From the NCBI GenBank assembly GCA_004298295.1, contig SCUH01000210.1:1-10688 (forward strand): DNA of 10,688 nucleotides, written 5' to 3'. Source of the DNA: Betaproteobacteria bacterium. GTDB lineage: Bacteria; Pseudomonadota; Gammaproteobacteria; Burkholderiales; SG8-39. Shown here in pieces: positions 1 to 4,760 of the stretch. Numbering within the stretch: the stretch's first letter is position 1; the number at the start of each line of letters is the position of its first letter. The notes under the pieces were generated by a model, which was given only the letters and a program-made list of their open reading frames with translations, made no database searches and was not told the origin of the DNA. A program made the translations under genes and the position numbers.

Positions 1-252
1 TCGACCGACTCGTTCATCTCGGCGGCCTCGTTCCAGGAAACCACGCGCGTGCTGACCGAAGCCGCGATCATGGGCAAGAAGGACGAGCTGCGGGGCTTGA
101 AGGAGAACGTGATCGTCGGCCGGCTCATTCCGGCGGGCACTGGGCTTGCGTACCACAACATCCGCAAGGCGCAGGCCGCCGAGCCGGTGCTGGCGGAAGT
201 TGCGGCCGCGGAAGAAGCGCCGGCTACGGAGACGACGGCGGGCGGCGGCTGA
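1..252 (+). CDS. rpoC: DNA-directed RNA polymerase beta' subunit, C-terminal end (5' part outside window)
   Basis: The last 83 codons of the largest catalytic subunit of RNA polymerase, read in frame from base 1 to the TGA at 250-252. The segment STDSFISAASFQETTRVL followed by MGKKDELRGLKENVIVGRLI and PAGTGLAYH is the very conserved end of the bacterial beta' subunit, next to the region where omega binds. After this the protein runs into an Ala/Glu/Thr-rich tail (about residues 58-83 of the fragment, AEPVLAEVAAAEEAPATETT and then glycines). Such tails are variable and disordered in this family. The upstream part of the gene, and presumably rpoB, lie outside the window. Many proteobacteria carry rpsL next; here a TIR gene follows after 58 bases with no visible terminator. 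Confidence 0.96.
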   Translation, partial: STDSFISAASFQETTRVLTEAAIMGKKDELRGLKENVIVGRLIPAGTGLAYHNIRKAQAAEPVLAEVAAAEEAPATETTAGGG

Positions 253-255
253 TCC

Positions 256-289
256 GGCTCGCGCGTAGTAGTAGTATCAAGGCTCGCGC
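256..289 (+). repeat. Short direct repeat flanking a (GTA)4 run between rpoC and the TIR gene
   Basis: The 9-mer GGCTCGCGC occurs at 256-264 and again at 281-289. Between them lies GTAGTAGTAGTA (265-276). The run supplies three tandem TAG triplets (266-274) in the same reading frame as the following gene, so that gene cannot start upstream of here. I see no hairpin with a T-tract, hence no intrinsic terminator after rpoC. The repeat could be chance in GC-rich DNA. Confidence 0.35.
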
Positions 290-310
290 TCGGGGCCGGG
301 GAGGGTCTGC

Positions 311-2464
311 GTGGGCGGGGACGCGGCGAAGTACTGGGCCTTCATCAGCTATAGCCATCGCGATACGCGGGCGGCGGTCGCCTTGCAGCGCGCGCTGGAG
401 ACCTACCAGCTGCCTAGGCGGCTCATTGGTACCCGGACCGCGGCCGGAGAAATCCCCGCGTTTCTCAAGCCCGTGTTCCGCGACCGCGACGAGATGGAGG
501 CGGGCGCCGATCTGAAGGCCACGGTGCGCGAGGCGCTCCAGCAGAGCCGCTACCTGATCGTGCTGTGCTCGCCCGCGGCGGCGCGCTCGCCCTGGGTCAA
601 CCGGGAAATCATCGAGTTCAAGAAACTGCACGGCGAGCAGCACGTGCTCGCCTGCATCGCCGCCGGCGAGCCCTTCGCCAGCCACGAGCCCGGGCGCGAA
701 GCCGAGGAGTGTTTCCCCCAGGCGCTGCGTTTCGCGCTGACGCCCGAAGGCCTGCCGCAGGGCGAGCCGCTCGAGCCGATCGCCGCCGATCTGCGCCCGC
801 AGGGCGACGGCAAGCGGCGCGCGATGCTCAAGCTCGTCGCCGGCATGGTCGGCGTGGGCGTCGACGAGCTGGTGCACCGCGATGCGCAGCGGCGCGCGCG
901 CCGCATGGCCGTGTTGGCCACGGCGTCGCTGGCGGGCATGGCGGTGATGGCGGTGCTGACCGTCATGGCGGTGCAGTCGCGCATCGAGGCGCAAAGCCAG
1001 CGCGCGCAGGCCGAGGACCTGATCGAATTCATGCTCGGCGATCTGCGCAGGAAGCTCGACGCCGTGGGGCGGCTCGACGTGCTCGACTCGGTCGGCGCCA
1101 AGGCGCTCGCCTATTACGCGAAGCAGGAGGCCGAGCGGCTCGATGCCGATGCGCTCGGCCGCCGTGCTCGCGCGATGCACCTGATCGGCGAGATGGGGGA
1201 GCAGCGCGGCCATCTCGTGGAGGCGCTCGCCGCCTTTCAGAGCGCTGCGGACACCACGGCGCAACTACTGGCCCGAGCGCCCTACGACGGAAAGCGCATC
1301 TTCGATCATGCGCAGAGCGTCTATTGGGTCGGCTACATCGCCTGGAAGCGCGGCCAGGCGCAGGCCGCCGAAGAGGCGTTCCGACAGTACCTGGACCTGA
1401 CGCAGCAGCTTGTCCTTATCGATCCTGACAACGCGGACTGGAAGGCTGAAGTCGCGTTTGCACGCAACAATTTGGGTACCCTGCTGCTTGGCACGTCACG
1501 CCCCGTCGATGCATTGAGGGAATATGCGGCCGCCGGCGAGCGGCTTTCTGAACTTTCCACCAAGCGGCCGGAACTCGCATTCGAACTTGCGCACACCTAC
1601 GGCTGGATTGCGAAAGCGCGCGAAGCGCTTGGGAATTATGACGCTGCGATTGCGGCCCAGCAGACCAAGATCGATCTGTTTCGCAGGATGCCGGATGCTG
1701 AGAAGAACAAGCAAGTCCAGCGCGGCCTGCAAAACGGCGCGGTGGAGCTTGCGCTGCTTGAGTTGGCAAGAGGTAATCTGACGGCTGCCCACCAGTATGC
1801 GCAAGACGCAGTGAAGCGCGCCGATGTACTTGTCGCAGCCGACCCGGAAAACCGGTTCTGGCAGGCTCAACTACACGTCGCGGACTGTGTACTCGGGGAA
1901 TCGGAAGCGGTACTGGGGAATCGGGGCGAGGCCCGGCAGCATGTTCAGCGGGCACTAGACGGTGCAGCCAAGCTGATCGCGATCGATGCGTCGATCGCAA
2001 ACGTGCAAATCAAATTGAAAGGATGCGCGCTGAAGCTCGAGGCTCAACTCGCGCTGGCCGAGAAGCGCGATGGCCCGACCGCAGAGATCGAAGCTTACCT
2101 GGTCAGCGTGGAAGACTTCATCACCCAGGGCAAGGTCCTCGACTACGAGCAAGGCGTGATCGTGGCGCACGCCGAACTGATGCTGGGCGACTTGCTCGCC
2201 GCCGATCAGAGACGCGAAACGGCGGCCAAGCACTGGCGCGCTGCCGCCGAACGAGCGCAGCAATACGCCGCCCAAGGCAACCTGCTCGCTCGCACGCTGC
2301 TCGCGCATGCGCGGCTTCGGCTCGGGTCGGTCGAGCAGGCTAAAGAACTCGCAATGCGCATCGAATCCACCGGTTTTCGGCACCCCGCGTATGCCGACCT
2401 TGTCCGACAGCTATCGAACGGTGCGGGGCCGTCGATTGCTCAACGCACAGCGAGGAGGTACTAA
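311..2464 (+). CDS. TIR domain protein with one membrane helix and C-terminal tetratricopeptide-like repeats
   Basis: A 717-residue protein. Residues 6-120 form a TIR domain: strand A motif YWAFISYSHRD (8-18), a BB-loop-like segment FRDRDEMEAGADL (56-68), strand D YLIVLCSPAA (81-90), and SPWVNREI (93-100). Glu99 in the last motif sits where the NAD-cleaving glutamate of SARM1 and bacterial TIRs is found. TIR domains either cleave NAD or act as scaffolds; the glutamate favours, but does not prove, an enzyme. Residues 199-221 (MAVLATASLAGMAVMAVLTV and on) are one hydrophobic helix after an Arg-rich stretch, which suggests an N-terminal TIR on the cytoplasmic side. From about 230 the chain is helical with TPR-like units, for example AAEEAFRQYLDLTQQLVLID (352-371) and YDAAIAAQQTKIDLF (443-457). 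The GTG start is the only candidate: in-frame TAG codons lie at 266-274 and GGGAGGG (299-305) sits 5 bases upstream. No own promoter is evident, so readthrough from rpoC is possible. GC falls from about 73% in the TIR part to 55-62% in the repeats. Confidence 0.88.
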   Translation: MGGDAAKYWAFISYSHRDTRAAVALQRALETYQLPRRLIGTRTAAGEIPAFLKPVFRDRDEMEAGADLKATVREALQQSRYLIVLCSPAAARSPWVNREIIEFKKLHGEQHVLACIAAGEPFASHEPGREAEECFPQALRFALTPEGLPQGEPLEPIAADLRPQGDGKRRAMLKLVAGMVGVGVDELVHRDAQRRARRMAVLATASLAGMAVMAVLTVMAVQSRIEAQSQRAQAEDLIEFMLGDLRRKLDAVGRLDVLDSVGAKALAYYAKQEAERLDADALGRRARAMHLIGEMGEQRGHLVEALAAFQSAADTTAQLLARAPYDGKRIFDHAQSVYWVGYIAWKRGQAQAAEEAFRQYLDLTQQLVLIDPDNADWKAEVAFARNNLGTLLLGTSRPVDALREYAAAGERLSELSTKRPELAFELAHTYGWIAKAREALGNYDAAIAAQQTKIDLFRRMPDAEKNKQVQRGLQNGAVELALLELARGNLTAAHQYAQDAVKRADVLVAADPENRFWQAQLHVADCVLGESEAVLGNRGEARQHVQRALDGAAKLIAIDASIANVQIKLKGCALKLEAQLALAEKRDGPTAEIEAYLVSVEDFITQGKVLDYEQGVIVAHAELMLGDLLAADQRRETAAKHWRAAAERAQQYAAQGNLLARTLLAHARLRLGSVEQAKELAMRIESTGFRHPAYADLVRQLSNGAGPSIAQRTARRY
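2453..2458 (+). promoter_or_regulatory. Perfect Shine-Dalgarno for the 106-residue gene, inside the end of the TIR gene
   Basis: AGGAGG lies 6 bases before the ATG at 2465 and within the last codons of the upstream gene, whose TAA (2462-2464) abuts that ATG. The strong site and zero spacing suggest translational coupling, and high output of the small protein relative to the TIR protein. Confidence 0.8.
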
Positions 2465-2785
2465 ATGCCCAACGTTACCGTCGATCCCGGCCGCATGACG
2501 TGTTCCCCGGATCCCGCCCCAGCGGACCAGGGGCAACCCACGCTGTTTACATTCACTCTTGTGAACCCGGCCCAGTGGGACTGGGCTGGGGCTTCGCCTG
2601 TGGTCGTAACAGGCGGCACCCAGCAATTTCCTTGTGCTTCCTACATCGACTCGCGTACCAACAAGGTGGTGCTGTTCGACAAGAACACCGACGGTAGTCC
2701 TACGCAGTACAAGTACACCGTCACGGCCACCAATAAGAGCACCGGCAGTCCAGTGACAATCGATCCGATGATCCAGAATCAATGA
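2465..2785 (+). CDS. Small protein of unknown function, probably beta-sandwich, possibly DP-EP family (DUF1888)
   Basis: A 106-residue protein starting at the base after the TIR stop codon. It has no signal peptide and no membrane helix, so it is probably cytoplasmic. Alternating hydrophobic segments (LFTFTLVN 27-34, SPVVVTG 44-50, KVVLFDKNTDG 67-77, YKYTVTATN 82-90) and the ending TIDPMIQNQ (98-106) suggest an immunoglobulin-like beta-sandwich. Two cysteines, Cys13 and Cys57, could pair if it were oxidised. The pattern FP..S...LFDKN.D...YTV...TG....DP.IQN resembles what I recall of the DP-EP family (DUF1888), small uncharacterised proteobacterial proteins. I am not certain of that name. The coupling points to a job tied to the TIR protein, perhaps a partner, ligand-binding or regulatory subunit, but no function is known. 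GC is about 55% in a counted line, lower than most of the window. Confidence 0.8.
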   Translation: MPNVTVDPGRMTCSPDPAPADQGQPTLFTFTLVNPAQWDWAGASPVVVTGGTQQFPCASYIDSRTNKVVLFDKNTDGSPTQYKYTVTATNKSTGSPVTIDPMIQNQ

Positions 2786-2894
2786 GCAGTACCGTCTGAT
2801 TCGCTCGGCGGATTCTGCAATCGCCTGTGGCGGCGGCCTGAGCGTAAGTGTTTCTGTAACCGACGCCCTTGTCGTCGCCGATGGAGGTGAACCG
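2786..2894 (+). promoter_or_regulatory. Intergenic leader with near-perfect Shine-Dalgarno (2883-2890) before the ATG at 2895
   Basis: This 109-base gap ends with GGAGGTGA at 2883-2890, an eight-base match to the 16S rRNA tail, four bases before ATG at 2895. It is among the strongest ribosome sites in the window, yet the ATG reads only six codons before a TAA. A weak imperfect hairpin (GGCGGATT / AATCGCC, 2807-2825) has no T-tract. I see no convincing promoter, so this gene may be cotranscribed with the TIR gene. Confidence 0.6.
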
Positions 2895-2988
2895 ATGAAT
2901 CGTAAGGGTCTCTAAGATCACGACGCCGATCCGCGAGGCACTCGACGCCGGCCTCAACACCGAGGCGCTCGACCTTGCGCGCAAGGCG
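2895..2988 (+). other. Frame-broken 5' end of the cyclase gene (+1 frameshift or indel)
   Basis: The ATG at 2895, with the strong ribosome site, encodes MNRKGL and then TAA at 2913-2915. The frame of the cyclase gene is open from 2899 and reads KITTPIREALDAGLNTEALD and then LARKAV into the annotated start, clearly a helical-repeat sequence with GC-rich third positions. That frame has no ATG, GTG or TTG before 2989. A slip from CTC (2910-2912) past one T onto AAG (2914-2916) joins the two frames exactly. Removing one G from the GGG at 2906-2908 would also give one continuous reading frame, MNRKVSKITTP and on. The true product therefore probably starts at 2895 and is about 33 residues longer than the conventional call. 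Confidence 0.65.
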
Positions 2989-4695
2989 GTGCTCGAAAAC
3001 CCGGGCACCGCCGAGCCGCAGTATCTCGGCGCGCTGGCCTGCGCGCGTATGGGCGCGATCGACGAGGCCGAGCACTGGCTCGCGCCGATCGATCGCGAGC
3101 GCCTCGGCGACCGCCCGCTGGCGGCGGAAGTCTGGAGCCTGGCGGGAAGGATCGCCAAGGAGCGCTATTCCGGCGCGAACGGCGCAATCGCAGGTGAATT
3201 CGCCCAGGCGGCCATCGACTGCTACCGGCGCGCGTTCGGCATCAGCCGCGCCGCCTACCCGGCCGTCAACGCCGCGACCCTGGCGATGCTCTCGGGCGAC
3301 CACACTCTCGCGCACGCGCTGGCGCGCGAGGCGCTGGCCGCGCTCGGCACGGCAAGCGACCACTGGCACCACGCCACCGCCGGCGAGGCGCGCCTGCTCC
3401 TCGGCGAAATCGATGCGGCCCGTGGGCATTACGCCGAGGCGCATCGCCTCGCGGCGACCCGCTTCGGCGACATCGCCTCGATGCGCCGGCAACTGCTGCT
3501 GATCGGCTCGGACCGCGCTCGCGACCTGCTCGAAGCCGTTCCCGCGCCGCGCGTCATCGCCTTCTCCGGCCACATGATCGATCACCCGGCGCGCGCGGCG
3601 CCGCGCTTTCCCGCCGGCCTCGAGCCGAAGGTCGCTGCCGCGCTGCGCGCCACGCTCGCCGGCCTTGGGCCCGCATTGGGCTACGCACAGGCCGCCTGCG
3701 GCGGCGACATCCTTTTCCTCGAGGCGATGCAAGACGCCGGCATGCAGACGCAGATCGTGCTGCCATGCGCAAAGGAGGATTTCATCGCGGCCAGCGTGAG
3801 CTTCGCCGGGAGCGCGTGGCGCGAGCGCTTCGAGCGCGTGCTCGATGGAGCGACCCGGATAATCCTCGCCACGGAAGAAGCCTACCTGGGGGACGAAGTG
3901 CTGTTCGAGCACGCGGCGAACCTGATCCAGGGCATGGCCTTCCTGCGCGCCGCGGAACTGTCGGCGCAACCGCTGTTGCTGACCGTGTCGGAAGCGGGAT
4001 CGCAGCAGCGCACCGGCGGCACCGCGGCGACCGCCAGGGAGTGGGAACGCCGTGGCGGGGCGATGATCAACATCGATCTCGCGCTGCTGCGCGGCAGCAC
4101 GGTGTGGTCGCGCGATGCGGGCGGAGAGCCGGTTCCCACGACTCCCGCCGCGCCATCGGCAACGCGACGCAGCCTGAAGAGCCTGCTGTTCGCGGACATC
4201 CGCGGCTTTTCCAGAATGCCCGAACAGCACACCCCGGAATTCGTCGCGGTGTTCCTGGGTATCTGCAGGCGCGCTCTCGATGCGCTCGACCACCCGGCGG
4301 TCGACGCCAACACTCGCGGCGACGCCCTGTTCCTGGTTTTCGAGCGGCCGCGCCACGCCGCGCAATTCGCCGTCCGCCTGCTGCAGGCGCTGAGCGCGGT
4401 CGACTGGCCGGCCTACGGACTGGCGCCGGACACCAGCGTACGGATCGGCCTGCACACCGGCCCGGTCTACGGCGTTTTCGATCCCGTGATGTCCAAGCCG
4501 ACCTTCTACGGCACCCATGTCAACAGGGCGGCCCGCCTCGAGCCGATCGTGCAGCCAGGCCACATTTTCGCCACCGAGGCCTTTGCGGCGTCGCTGGTCG
4601 CCGAAGGTGAAAGCGCTTTTCGCTGCGACTACATCGGCACCCACCCGCTCGCCAAGCAGGCCGGCGAGGCACGTCTGTACCGACTGCATTCCTGA
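2989..4695 (+). CDS. Helical-repeat / Rossmann-like / class III nucleotidyl cyclase protein
   Basis: Numbering is from the GTG at 2989, the first legal start in frame; the real start is probably 2895 through a frame change. Residues 1-183 are TPR-like helices; WSLAGRIAKERY (49-60) and YPAVNAATLAML (90-101) recall the TRAFs-binding/DUF4071 type of repeat. Residues 188-365 look like a Rossmann-type domain: strand RVIAFSGHMID (188-198), ACGGDILFLEAM (236-247), IVLPCAKEDFIAASV (256-270). Residues 395-568 are a class III cyclase domain. It carries both metal aspartates, Asp403 in FADIRGFS and Asp445 in RGDALFLVF, and the transition-state pair Asn512 and Arg516 in HVNRAARLE. The purine-selecting Lys is Asn441 and its partner is Thr505. 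Thr is usual in class IIIb enzymes; Asn is not. It probably makes a cyclic nucleotide from an NTP in the cytoplasm, under control of the N-terminal domains, but the base cannot be told. No membrane helix. Confidence 0.85.
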   Translation: MLENPGTAEPQYLGALACARMGAIDEAEHWLAPIDRERLGDRPLAAEVWSLAGRIAKERYSGANGAIAGEFAQAAIDCYRRAFGISRAAYPAVNAATLAMLSGDHTLAHALAREALAALGTASDHWHHATAGEARLLLGEIDAARGHYAEAHRLAATRFGDIASMRRQLLLIGSDRARDLLEAVPAPRVIAFSGHMIDHPARAAPRFPAGLEPKVAAALRATLAGLGPALGYAQAACGGDILFLEAMQDAGMQTQIVLPCAKEDFIAASVSFAGSAWRERFERVLDGATRIILATEEAYLGDEVLFEHAANLIQGMAFLRAAELSAQPLLLTVSEAGSQQRTGGTAATAREWERRGGAMINIDLALLRGSTVWSRDAGGEPVPTTPAAPSATRRSLKSLLFADIRGFSRMPEQHTPEFVAVFLGICRRALDALDHPAVDANTRGDALFLVFERPRHAAQFAVRLLQALSAVDWPAYGLAPDTSVRIGLHTGPVYGVFDPVMSKPTFYGTHVNRAARLEPIVQPGHIFATEAFAASLVAEGESAFRCDYIGTHPLAKQAGEARLYRLHS

Positions 4696-4717
4696 AAGGC
4701 TTTTTCACGGTGCGGGA

Positions 4718-4746
4718 TTGTCGCGAATTCAGTCCGGCCGTATAGT
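4718..4746 (+). promoter_or_regulatory. Candidate sigma70 promoter for the PAS-GGDEF-EAL gene
   Basis: TTGTCG (4718-4723, four of six matches to the -35 consensus) and TATAGT (4741-4746, five of six) are separated by exactly 17 bases. Transcription would begin near 4753, only about 8 bases before the ATG at 4761, giving a nearly leaderless mRNA. No Shine-Dalgarno is visible before that ATG, which fits. The call rests on pattern match only. Confidence 0.5.
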
Positions 4747-4760
4747 GCCTGCGGTTTCCG

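Noticed and set aside
272..277. TAGTAT as a -10 for the TIR gene
   Set aside because: Only four of six matches and no -35 at a sensible distance; the run is part of a GTA repeat.
224..1264. 346-codon minus-strand frame opposite the TIR domain, running into rpoC
   Set aside because: Overlaps two well-supported + strand genes and has no recognisable protein features.
2807..2825. Hairpin GGCGGATT / AATCGCC after the small gene as a terminator
   Set aside because: It has a bulged base and no following T-run; could be chance.
2989..2991. GTG as the true start of the cyclase protein
   Set aside because: The frame is coding-like for at least 70 bases upstream, the GTG falls in the middle of a repeat helix (LARKAVLENP), and it has no good ribosome site. 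It is kept only as the formal first legal start.
2779..4689. 636-codon open frame on the minus strand opposite the cyclase gene
   Set aside because: It is an antisense shadow in GC-rich DNA. Its translation is low-complexity Arg/Ala/Gly-rich with no recognisable domain, while the + strand shows clear cyclase motifs.
311..4695. Assignment as a standard Pycsar or Thoeris locus
   Set aside because: The TIR protein has no cyclic-nucleotide-binding domain, the cyclase is part of a much larger protein than PycC, and no ThsA-like SIR2 protein is present. Only an analogy is justified.
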